The notes below the pieces were generated by a model, which saw nothing but the letters and a program-made list of their open reading frames with translations, was not told the origin of the DNA and made no database searches. A program made the translations under genes and the position numbers. A DNA stretch of 10,514 nt. Source: CAYVZZ01 sp964456185. GTDB lineage: Bacteria; Pseudomonadota; Gammaproteobacteria; Pseudomonadales; Alcanivoracaceae. The DNA lies in NCBI GenBank assembly GCA_964456185.1, contig CAYVZZ010000075.1, positions 1 to 10,514 on the forward strand. Reading direction: 5' to 3'. Position 1 is the first letter of the stretch. Each line of letters begins with the position of its first letter. Below, piece by piece: positions 1-5,323 of this stretch.

Positions 1-1
1 C

Positions 2-676
2 ATCGAACAGTTTGCGCCTTTCTGCGACGAGCACCCGGACCGCACCGTTGTGGTTTATGCCAATACGTCAGCAGCCGTTAAAGCGCGTGCCGACTGGGTA
101 TGCACCTCAAGCATGGCCGTCGATTTGATTGACCATCTGGACAAGAAGGGCGAGAAGATTCTCTTCGCACCGGACAAGCACCTGGGTAACTACGTACAAA
201 AGCAGACCGGTGCCGATATGGTGATGTGGGATGGTGCCTGCATCGTGCATAACGAATTTAAAGCGGAAGGTATTCTTGACCTGAAGAAAACGCATCCGGA
301 TGCGGCTATTTTGGTACACCCCGAATCACCTGATTCCGTGCTGGAGGTTGCCGATGTGGTGGGCTCTACCACACAGCTCATTAAAGCCAGCCAAGATATG
401 AGCAACCCCACTTTTATTGTCGCTACCGATAAGGGCATTTTTTATAAGATGCGCCAATTGTCGCCCGAGAAACAATTCCTCGAAGCGCCCACCATGGGCA
501 ACGGTGCGGCCTGTGTTAGCTGCGCGCATTGCCCCTGGATGGCCATGACCGGCTTGCGCAACATTCGCGCCGTACTGCGAGCGGAAGACGGACGTGGCAA
601 TGAGGTGTTTGTCGACCCCGAGCTGGGCCGTCAAGCCATGATCCCGCTGGAGCGTATGGTTAATTTCCAAGCCTGA
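2..676 (+). CDS. nadA: Quinolinate synthase NadA, 3' part (5' end outside window)
   Basis: NadA condenses iminoaspartate with dihydroxyacetone phosphate to make quinolinate in cytosolic NAD synthesis, using a [4Fe-4S] cluster. Only the last 224 codons are in the window; comparison with the roughly 350-residue family suggests that about 125 N-terminal residues are missing. The reading frame is open from base 2. The conserved cysteines are visible: one in DWVCTSS (about nt 101-103), one in WDGAC (about nt 239-241), and the C-terminal CxxCxxC of CVSCAHCPWM (nt 512-532), whose last Cys is the usual third cluster ligand. SAAVKARADWVCTSS and the HPE motif (nt 317-325) are also typical. The gene ends in TGA and is followed 23 bp later by an intrinsic terminator, so it is transcriptionally separate from bfd. 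Nothing looks damaged. Identification is firm; the start cannot be assessed. Confidence 0.96.
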   Translation: MEQFAPFCDEHPDRTVVVYANTSAAVKARADWVCTSSMAVDLIDHLDKKGEKILFAPDKHLGNYVQKQTGADMVMWDGACIVHNEFKAEGILDLKKTHPDAAILVHPESPDSVLEVADVVGSTTQLIKASQDMSNPTFIVATDKGIFYKMRQLSPEKQFLEAPTMGNGAACVSCAHCPWMAMTGLRNIRAVLRAEDGRGNEVFVDPELGRQAMIPLERMVNFQA

Positions 677-699
677 CACTTCCTACAATCCAGCAAATA

Positions 700-732
700 A
701 AAGGCGCAGCCAGCTAGGTTTGCGCCTTTTTT
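700..732 (+). terminator. Rho-independent terminator of nadA
   Basis: A perfect 9-bp stem, AAAGGCGCA (700-708) with TGCGCCTTT (721-729), encloses a 12-nt loop and runs into a T tract (to 732). It begins 23 bp after the nadA stop codon. This is the standard form of an intrinsic terminator and separates nadA from the Fur-type bfd promoter. Confidence 0.9.
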
Positions 733-763
733 GTTGATGCGTTAAGGCCAAAAAAGGGATTGT

Positions 764-792
764 GGGACAAAAATGGAAATAATGTTGATAAT
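764..792 (+). promoter_or_regulatory. Candidate sigma70 promoter for bfd
   Basis: A -10 element GATAAT (787-792, 5 of 6 matches to TATAAT) is preceded at exactly 17 bp by GGGACA (764-769, 4 of 6 matches to TTGACA). Transcription would start near 799, leaving a leader of about 40 nt before bfd. The -10 lies inside the Fur-box match, which fits repression by iron-loaded Fur. This is a prediction from sequence only. Confidence 0.55.
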
Positions 793-805
793 GATTCGCA
801 TTACA
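787..805 (+). promoter_or_regulatory. Fur box upstream of bfd
   Basis: The 19 bases from 787 match the classical Fur consensus GATAATGATAATCATTATC at 14 of 19 positions. The first nine bases are identical, and CATTA of the second half is also kept. The site covers the predicted -10 and start region of bfd. In many gammaproteobacteria bfd is repressed by Fur and induced when iron is scarce, so that stored iron can be released from bacterioferritin. The match is seen directly; regulation is inferred. Confidence 0.75.
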
Positions 806-839
806 GGTAATCTCTTTATCAGATGATAGAGGACTAGCC

Positions 840-1064
840 ATGTACGTTTGTATCTGCAAAGGCATTACCGAGCGACAAATCCAGGCAGCCGTCGATGTAG
901 GCTGCTCCAGCATGCGCGAGTTACGCGCTCAAACCGACATTGCCAGCTGCTGTGGTAAATGTGGCCGCCATGCCCGCGACGTATTCGAACAATCCCTCGA
1001 ACGCAGCCAAATCGCTAACAAGCCGACCGTTGGCTATTTTGAACCACAAGTTGTTACAGCCTAA
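840..1064 (+). CDS. bfd: Bacterioferritin-associated ferredoxin Bfd
   Basis: Bfd is a small [2Fe-2S] protein that docks on bacterioferritin and passes electrons through the haem to reduce stored ferric iron and release it. The 74-residue product is normal in size. It begins MYVCICKGIT and carries the four expected ligands Cys4, Cys6, Cys38 and Cys41 (SCCGKC region), the arrangement of the BFD-like [2Fe-2S] fold. Two further cysteines, Cys22 and Cys37, are not canonical ligands. The ATG is preceded at 6 nt by AGAGGA (828-833), which supports the start. The gene lies behind a Fur-box promoter and 86 bp ahead of bfr on the same strand, the usual pairing. With no clear terminator between them, bfd transcripts may read into bfr. 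Identification is firm. Confidence 0.96.
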   Translation: MYVCICKGITERQIQAAVDVGCSSMRELRAQTDIASCCGKCGRHARDVFEQSLERSQIANKPTVGYFEPQVVTA

Positions 1065-1137
1065 GCAATTGCTCAGAGAGCGCTAAAGTTGTTGCGCCTT
1101 TGGCGTAATGTCACCACAATAATGCGACAGGGACTTG

Positions 1138-1143
1138 AAGGAG
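1138..1143 (+). promoter_or_regulatory. Ribosome binding site of bfr
   Basis: AAGGAG, a strong Shine-Dalgarno match, lies 7 nt before the bfr ATG at 1151 and confirms that start. The 86-bp bfd-bfr gap also holds the 10-bp palindrome AGCAATTGCT (1064-1073) directly at the bfd stop, and a weak promoter-like pair, TTGCGC (1092-1097) and CACAAT (1115-1120) with 17-bp spacing. I do not regard that pair as secure. Confidence 0.75.
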
Positions 1144-1150
1144 CAATCGC

Positions 1151-1627
1151 ATGCGCGGTGACAACAAAATCATCGAACACCTCAACCAAGCGCTGGCTAA
1201 CGAGCTAGTTGCCATTAATCAATATTTTCTGCATTCCCGGAGGTATCAAGACTGGGGGCTGGATAAACTCGCCAAGAAAGAATACGACGAATCCATTGAA
1301 GAAATGCGTCATGCCGATTGGCTCATTCAGCGCATTTTGTTCCTCGAGGGCGTGCCGAATCTACAGCGTCTCGATAAGCTGATGATTGGTGAGAACACCC
1401 AAGAAATGCTGCAAAGTGACCTCAATGCCGAAATCAAGGCCTTGGGCGATCTAAAAGACGCCATTGAGTACGCCGAGCAGCAGCGTGACTTTGTGTCTCG
1501 CGATCTGTTCCGCCAAATTCTCGATGATGAAGAAGAGCACATCGACTGGTTGGAAACGCAACTTAGCTTGATTGAGCAGGTTGGTATCCAGAATTATTTG
1601 CAAAAACAAATGCACGCTGCCGAATAA
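1151..1627 (+). CDS. bfr: Bacterioferritin (haem-containing iron store)
   Basis: Bacterioferritin forms a 24-subunit cytosolic shell that oxidises ferrous iron at a di-iron site and stores it as mineral, with haem bridging subunit pairs. The 158-residue product matches the family's usual length and starts with the typical M-[KR]-G-D. The six ferroxidase ligands are present: Glu18, Glu51, His54, Glu94, Glu127 and His130. Met52, the axial haem ligand, is also kept, so this is a haem-binding, catalytically competent subunit rather than a FtnA or a degenerate partner. Signatures include NELVAINQYFLH, EEMRHAD and DEEEHIDWLETQL. A strong Shine-Dalgarno AAGGAG sits 7 nt upstream. It follows bfd, its electron-donor partner, by 86 bp. 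No clear terminator was found after the TAA stop; the tRNA-Arg promoter begins 34 bp later. Confidence 0.97.
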   Translation: MRGDNKIIEHLNQALANELVAINQYFLHSRRYQDWGLDKLAKKEYDESIEEMRHADWLIQRILFLEGVPNLQRLDKLMIGENTQEMLQSDLNAEIKALGDLKDAIEYAEQQRDFVSRDLFRQILDDEEEHIDWLETQLSLIEQVGIQNYLQKQMHAAE

Positions 1628-1660
1628 TTAGGCAGAGTCGTTGATGTAACGGATTTATGC

Positions 1661-1689
1661 TTGACGCGGCCGCGGCCATTGGGAATAAT
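1661..1689 (+). promoter_or_regulatory. Sigma70 promoter of tRNA-Arg with GC-rich discriminator
   Basis: The -35 element TTGACG (1661-1666) and the -10 element AATAAT (1684-1689) each match consensus at 5 of 6 positions and are separated by exactly 17 bp. GCGCGGCC follows immediately as a GC-rich discriminator, the hallmark of stable-RNA promoters under growth-rate and stringent (ppGpp/DksA) control. Transcription would start near 1696, about 50 nt before the mature tRNA. The spacer is itself GC-rich and contains the 10-bp palindrome GGCCGCGGCC (1668-1677). Confidence 0.75.
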
Positions 1690-1745
1690 GCGCGGCCTTG
1701 GAATGATGCTTTTAACGCACAGCCAACACAGTTTGCAAAGGTTAT

Positions 1746-1822
1746 GCGCCCGTAGCTCAGCTGGATAGAGCATCTGGCTACGAACCAGAAGGTCAGGGGT
1801 TCGAATCCTCTCGGGCGTACCA
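1746..1822 (+). tRNA. tRNA-Arg (anticodon ACG)
   Basis: The 77-nt sequence folds into a full cloverleaf: 7-bp acceptor stem, U8-A9, D arm GCTC/GAGC, anticodon stem TCTGG/CCAGA around loop CTACGAA, 5-nt variable loop, T arm around TTCGAAT, and an encoded CCA end. The anticodon is ACG, which TadA normally deaminates to ICG to read CGU, CGC and CGA. The arginine identity nucleotide A20 is present in the D loop (CTGGATA). The acceptor stem closes with a G1-U72 wobble instead of G-C. It is a single tRNA with its own promoter and terminator, not part of a cluster. Confidence 0.97.
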
Positions 1823-1824
1823 TA

Positions 1825-1864
1825 CAAAAAGAGTCTACACATTGGTGTAGGCTCTTTTTGTTTA
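1825..1864 (+). terminator. Terminator of tRNA-Arg, probably bidirectional
   Basis: A long stem-loop starts 2 nt after the tRNA CCA. The arms are 1825-1840 and 1845-1860, sixteen pairs with one T-G wobble, around the 4-nt loop ATTG. The right arm ends in CTCTTTTTG followed by TTT. The A-rich left arm makes it usable from the other strand too. Confidence 0.92.
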
Positions 1865-2019
1865 TGGGCAATAAATCCCCCCTCTATCCGCAGGTGATTC
1901 GTCTGCTATATCACTGCAATAGCCAAATGGTATTGGCATCTTAATCGCTATCGCGTTTGACTAAAGGTGAGCAGAGTGCTTATCTAGACTGGCAAATAAA
2001 ATAACGAGGGAGAATCATC
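1865..2019 (+). promoter_or_regulatory. Upstream region of the haem-barrel gene, with weak promoter candidate and two small inverted repeats
   Basis: This gap must hold the promoter of the gene at 2020. The best candidate is TTGACT (1957-1962, 5 of 6) with an 18-bp spacer to TATCTA (1981-1986, a poor -10). Two small inverted repeats lie upstream: GCAGGTGAT with ATCACTGC (1890-1917, one bulged G), and GCCAA with TTGGC (1922-1937). No known operator was recognised. AGGGAG (2007-2012) is the ribosome binding site, 7 nt before the ATG. Confidence 0.35.
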
Positions 2020-2619
2020 ATGGCAGATATCCATGGACCACAGCTATTAGGCCCCCTAACCCCACTGGTGGGTGAATGGGAAGGCAATAAAGGGGTCGAC
2101 CTGTCGTATCACAATGAAGACGACGAAACGTCCAAAACCAGTTATTTCGAGAAAGCCTGGTTCAAACCCATTCCCACCACCGTGAATGGCCGTCAGGCGC
2201 TTAACGGGCTGCAATATGGCTCGGTGGCCTGGCGACATGGTGAGGAAGCCATGAACCCCTTCCACGATGAGGTGGGCTACCTGCTATGGGATAAAGCTAA
2301 TGGGCAAATTATTCGTTCTGTTGTGTTTGGCCGCGGCATCGCCATTCAGGCAGGTGGTGATGCAGGTCCACGCGACAAAAAGCTGAACTTTGTGGCAACA
2401 CCGGGTGACCCGGCTTATGGCATCTTGCAGAACAAATACCTGCTAGAGCGTGCCGAGCTAAAAAGCTTCAAGAGCACTTTCTTGTTTAACGACGATGGCA
2501 CCTTTACCCACTCGTCCGACATCGTGTTAAAGCTGGCCGCCACCGGCGAAGAAATGCACCACACCGACAAAAACACGCTGCACAAGGTGAAGGCATATCA
2601 CCCGAGTAGTGAAATCTAA
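2020..2619 (+). CDS. Haem-binding-like beta-barrel protein (nitrobindin/FABP-like family)
   Basis: The 199-residue cytosolic protein has no signal peptide and no membrane segment. It begins with L-x-P-L-x-x-L-x-G-x-W-x-G (residues 10-22), the opening of the ten-stranded nitrobindin / THAP4-type haem-binding barrel. Later motifs FHDEVGY (81-87), GDPAYGI (129-135) and HTDKNTL (181-187) resemble, from memory, bacterial proteins annotated as FABP-family or haem-binding beta-barrel proteins. In nitrobindins a C-terminal His binds haem iron; His180 or His181 are candidates here, but I cannot assign the ligand. Related proteins bind ferric haem and react with NO or peroxynitrite; for this one the function is unproven. 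The gene has a good Shine-Dalgarno site (AGGGAG, 7 nt), stands alone between two terminators, and lies near bfd and bfr, which hints at but does not prove a haem/iron role. Confidence 0.62.
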   Translation: MADIHGPQLLGPLTPLVGEWEGNKGVDLSYHNEDDETSKTSYFEKAWFKPIPTTVNGRQALNGLQYGSVAWRHGEEAMNPFHDEVGYLLWDKANGQIIRSVVFGRGIAIQAGGDAGPRDKKLNFVATPGDPAYGILQNKYLLERAELKSFKSTFLFNDDGTFTHSSDIVLKLAATGEEMHHTDKNTLHKVKAYHPSSEI

Positions 2620-2640
2620 GAACTTGGCGGTTAGTAAGAG

Positions 2641-2671
2641 AAACCCTCCGGTTAGCGCCGGAGGGTTTTTT
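2641..2671 (+). terminator. Terminator between the convergent genes
   Basis: An 11-bp perfect stem, AAACCCTCCGG (2641-2651) with CCGGAGGGTTT (2658-2668), has a 6-nt loop and a T run to 2671. It lies 22 bp past the stop of the haem-barrel gene. The AAA at the base of the left arm gives a shorter T run on the other strand, so it may also stop the opposing aminotransferase transcript. Confidence 0.93.
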
Positions 2672-2691
2672 CGTTTCTAACGGGCAAAGTT

Positions 2692-2736
2692 CTAAGGAAG
2701 CTCTGAACAGCTAGGACTTGTTCAGAGCTTCCCTAA
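2692..2736. mobile_element. MITE-like mini-palindrome with 4-bp target duplication (IS5-type remnant)
   Basis: GGAAGCTCTGAACA (2696-2709) and TGTTCAGAGCTTCC (2719-2732) are perfect 14-bp inverted repeats around a 9-nt centre, giving a 37-bp palindrome. It is flanked on both sides by CTAA (2692-2695 and 2733-2736). A 4-bp duplication of the form YTAR, with ends starting GGAAG, is what I recall for the IS5 group of insertion sequences. There is no transposase, so if mobile it would be a minimal non-autonomous element or the fused ends of one. It has no T tract on either side, which argues against a plain terminator. The repeats are seen directly; the IS5 link is inference. Confidence 0.5.
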
Positions 2737-2753
2737 CAGAAGGAGGCAATATT

Positions 2754-3911
2754 CTAAGCAAACAGCTCGCGAACTGCCGTTATGACGCGTTTAATTGCCT
2801 CATCAGTTAGCCCTGGGGACAAGGGAAGGCTAGCCGTGGTACGGCCTACATAGTGGGCGTTTGGCCAGCTATCCGCTTGCCAGCCAAATTGCGATTGATA
2901 ATAGGGGTGTTCGGGGATCGACCGATAATGCACACCGGTGCCGATGCCTTTGCTTTGCAATGCTTGCAAGAAAGCGTCACGAGAGAGGCCGCAGCGGTTT
3001 TCATCGATAAGCAGGGTGAAAAGATGATAGCTATGCCGGTGGCTAGCTTCGATGGGCGCTGGTAGACCAATAGGCAGGTCGGCAAATGCCTGCATGTAGG
3101 TTTGCCAAATCGCCTGGCGGCGCTGCCAGTTGGCTTCTAGCCGCTTCAGCTGGTGGATACCAATTGCCGCCTGCAAGTCCATCATATTGTATTTAAAACC
3201 GGCCTCGGTGACTTGGTAGTGCTTGTAGCCGCTATCGCTGTAACGGTGCCAGGCGTCTTGACTTAGGCCGTGTAATGCCAGTGTGCGGGCGCGGGCGATG
3301 GCCTGGGCGCTTTTGCCAATTAACATGCCACCTTCGCCTGTGGTGAGGTTTTTCGTGGCATAAAAGCTAAAGCAACCGAAGTCGCCTAGCGTGCCCAGGG
3401 GTTGGCCTTGGTATTGTCCCTCAACGGCGTGTGCGCAGTCTTCAATAATCTTTAAGTTATGCTGTCGTGCCAAATGCTGTATCGCCTGCATGTCGCAAGG
3501 ACGACCGGCAAAATGCACCGGCAAGATGGCACGAGTTTGCGGCGTAATCGCCGCTTCAATAGCAGCTGAGCTAATGTTTTGTGTGATGGGGTCTATGTCG
3601 GCCAAAACAGGCGTTAAGCCCGCATGCAAAATGGCGTTGATGGTGGCACAGAAGGTCAGCGGCGTGGTGATGACCTCGCTGCCAGAGGGCAAGTTGGCGG
3701 CCAGTAGTGCCAAATGCAGCGCTGCTGTGCCGGAATTAACGGCAGCCAGTTGGCTTTCGGGAATCTGTTTTAGGCGCGCAAAATCACTTTCAAATTGCGC
3801 TACACGAGGTCCGGTGCCCAACCATCCAGAAGTTAAACAGGCGGTAACCTCATCGACCTCTTCCGAAGCAAGGTGGGGCGCACCAAAGGTAATGAAAGGT
3901 GAATCTGACAT
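2754..3911 (-). CDS. DegT/DnrJ/EryC1/StrS-family PLP sugar aminotransferase, ArnB-like
   Basis: This family makes amino sugars by transferring an amino group, usually from glutamate, onto a nucleotide-linked 4-keto (or 3-keto) sugar for lipopolysaccharide, capsule or glycan synthesis. The 385-residue length is normal. Visible PLP-site features are NSGTAALHL (59-67), the Asp of IIEDCAHAV (Asp158) that contacts the PLP ring nitrogen, and the Schiff-base Lys187 in SFYATKNLTTGEGG. Segments such as SGWLGTGP, AAITPQTRAILPVHFAG, GFKYNMMDLQAAI and SKGIGTGVHYRS resemble E. coli ArnB (UDP-4-keto-pentose aminotransferase) closely, but no other arn or glycan gene is in the window, so the sugar substrate is unknown. 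The ATG has only a weak AGG upstream. It lies 84 bp downstream of rhlB on the same strand, and ends facing the haem-barrel gene. PseC- or perosamine-synthase-like roles remain possible. Confidence 0.85.
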   Translation of the reverse strand: MSDSPFITFGAPHLASEEVDEVTACLTSGWLGTGPRVAQFESDFARLKQIPESQLAAVNSGTAALHLALLAANLPSGSEVITTPLTFCATINAILHAGLTPVLADIDPITQNISSAAIEAAITPQTRAILPVHFAGRPCDMQAIQHLARQHNLKIIEDCAHAVEGQYQGQPLGTLGDFGCFSFYATKNLTTGEGGMLIGKSAQAIARARTLALHGLSQDAWHRYSDSGYKHYQVTEAGFKYNMMDLQAAIGIHQLKRLEANWQRRQAIWQTYMQAFADLPIGLPAPIEASHRHSYHLFTLLIDENRCGLSRDAFLQALQSKGIGTGVHYRSIPEHPYYQSQFGWQADSWPNAHYVGRTTASLPLSPGLTDEAIKRVITAVRELFA

Positions 3912-3968
3912 GAGCTGCCTAGTTAATGGTTGTGCAGGCAGTATAGCGGATGTGAGGTCAAAGAGGAG

Positions 3969-3987
3969 AGGGCGCCAGTGACGCCCC
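3969..3987 (-). terminator. Possible weak terminator after rhlB
   Basis: Read on the minus strand, GGGCG and CGCCC (5 bp plus a G-T pair) enclose a 7-nt loop just after the rhlB stop and run into a T-rich but interrupted stretch, TCTCCTCTTT. It is a poor terminator and may allow read-through into the aminotransferase gene. I cannot identify a convincing separate promoter for that gene in the 84-bp gap. Confidence 0.3.
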
Positions 3988-3995
3988 GAGTCCCA

Positions 3996-5225
3996 TTATT
4001 GGGCAGCTTCTTCGGTAAATTCTTCCGGTGGAAATTGGCATTCCAATTTCTGGCCGATGGCTTTTTCCAAATCCGGCAGGATGAAGGCTTCGTCTTCGGT
4101 GGCAAAGCTAATGGATACGCCGGTTTTGCCAGCGCGGCCAGTACGCCCCACGCGGTGAACATAGTCTTCTGGATCTTCCGGCAAGTTGTAGTTAATCACA
4201 TGGCTAATGTCGTCCACATGAATGCCACGGCCGGCCACATCGGTGGCGACCAGCACGTCGATATTGCCACTGCGGAAGCGTTCTAGTGTTTTGACGCGTT
4301 TGTTTTGCGGCACTTCGCCGGACAGCATGGCCACCTTAACGCCTTGCTTGCTTAGGCGGTCACGTAGTTTACGGGTGGTTACTCGCATGTTGGCAAAGAC
4401 AATGACTTTCTTCAGCTTTTCCTGGCGGATGAAGTGGCACAGCAAGTTGAATTTCTTGCTGGTTTCCGTGAGATACACCCGCTGATCAACCTGATCGGTC
4501 ACCACATTATCCGGCTCGATTTCGACAATTTGCGGATTGACTGTCCAGCGACGTGCCAAGTTCATGACATTACGGTCGAAGGTGGCAGAAAACAGCAGAG
4601 TTTGTCGATATTCGCTGCGTGGCGTGGCATAGATAATACGTTTTACGTCAGGAATGAAGCCCATATCGAGCATGCGGTCGGCTTCGTCAATCACCAAGCT
4701 TTCGACACGATCAAGCCAAACCTGCTTGCGCCGCAGGAAATCCAGTAAGCGCCCGGGTGTGGCCACCAAAATATCGGTCAGCTGGTTGTTCAGCTTTTTT
4801 AGCTGGCGCTCAAAGTCCATGCCGCCCACCACACTCATCACATTGAGATCCGTGTGCTTGATAAGCTGTTTGGCATCCTTCTCGATTTGCATCACCAGCT
4901 CGCGTGTCGGTGCAATAACCAAGGCACGCGGCTCGGCCGCATAGCGCTTGTGTTCAAGTGGGTGCTGCAACATATCGTTGATTAACGTAATCAGAAAGGC
5001 CGCAGTTTTTCCCGTACCGGTTTGCGCCTTGCCGATTGCATCTTCTTCGTTCAGGGTGTGACCCAAAACTTGCGCCTGAATGGGCGTGCAATATTGAAAA
5101 CCCAAATCTGCAATGGCATGCATGAGGTCTTTATGCAGCGGGAAGTCATGGAAGCGGGTTTTACCGTCTTGTGGCGGAACGTCGAAATCGGATAATTGCC
5201 AAGTAGATTGCTGGGATGCAGACAC
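3996..5225 (-). CDS. rhlB: DEAD-box ATP-dependent RNA helicase RhlB
   Basis: DEAD-box helicases unwind short RNA duplexes using ATP; RhlB helps degradosome RNases through structured RNA. The 409-residue protein has all motifs in order: upstream aromatic Phe25 and Q motif (CTPIQ, 46-50), motif I AQTGTGKT (67-74), Ia PTREL (106-110), GG (134-135), Ib TPGR (156-159), II DEAD (180-183), III SAT (213-215), IV VIVFAN (274-279), V ATDVAGRG (327-334) and VI HRVGRTGRAG (357-366). The sequence DGKTRFHDF, then DLGFQYCTPIQAQVLG, resembles the Pseudomonas-type RhlB. It lacks a long basic C-terminal tail and ends soon after the helicase core. The start codon is GTG: a TGA lies five codons upstream in frame and the first internal ATG is codon 35, inside the fold. 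A weak GAGAG precedes the GTG by 6 nt. RhlB is more likely than RhlE, SrmB or DbpA, though paralogues are hard to separate by eye. Confidence 0.82.
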   Translation of the reverse strand: MSASQQSTWQLSDFDVPPQDGKTRFHDFPLHKDLMHAIADLGFQYCTPIQAQVLGHTLNEEDAIGKAQTGTGKTAAFLITLINDMLQHPLEHKRYAAEPRALVIAPTRELVMQIEKDAKQLIKHTDLNVMSVVGGMDFERQLKKLNNQLTDILVATPGRLLDFLRRKQVWLDRVESLVIDEADRMLDMGFIPDVKRIIYATPRSEYRQTLLFSATFDRNVMNLARRWTVNPQIVEIEPDNVVTDQVDQRVYLTETSKKFNLLCHFIRQEKLKKVIVFANMRVTTRKLRDRLSKQGVKVAMLSGEVPQNKRVKTLERFRSGNIDVLVATDVAGRGIHVDDISHVINYNLPEDPEDYVHRVGRTGRAGKTGVSISFATEDEAFILPDLEKAIGQKLECQFPPEEFTEEAAQ

Positions 5226-5281
5226 GCAGTGCTCTCGTCAGTTGATAGGGGTGATTACAAAGCGCGCATATTACCACAGAC

Positions 5282-5303
5282 CGGCGGGTAATACTTTCCG
5301 CCG
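5282..5303 (-). other. GC-rich hairpin between lnt and rhlB
   Basis: CGGCGG (5282-5287) and CCGCCG (5298-5303) form a 6-bp GC stem with a 10-nt loop, 21 bp past the lnt stop on the minus strand. No T tract follows, so it is not a typical intrinsic terminator. A possible -10, TAATAT (minus strand, 5273-5268), lies just downstream with a GCGCGC discriminator but no acceptable -35. rhlB may thus have its own promoter in this 98-bp gap. Confidence 0.35.
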
Positions 5304-5323
5304 ATCACTTGGTGTTTTGGCAA

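Noticed and set aside
1746..1864. tRNA-Arg as a phage or island attachment site.
   Set aside because: No integrase, no repeat of the tRNA 3' end elsewhere in the window, and the downstream gene looks native.
1563..1871. Minus-strand open frames across the tRNA region (also 1594-1842) with text such as RGFEPLTFWFV and PERIRTPDLLVRS.
   Set aside because: These are the well-known spurious translations of the antisense of a tRNA gene; they cover tRNA-Arg and its terminator, and no real protein is supported.
2696..2732. The palindrome as an ordinary terminator of the aminotransferase gene.
   Set aside because: Neither strand has a T run after the stem, a true terminator already lies at 2641-2671, and the exact flanking CTAA repeats suggest insertion instead.
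3391..3981. Plus-strand open frame (196 codons) opposite the aminotransferase.
   Set aside because: Antisense shadow; Cys- and Met-rich composition with no family resemblance, and no promoter or ribosome site.
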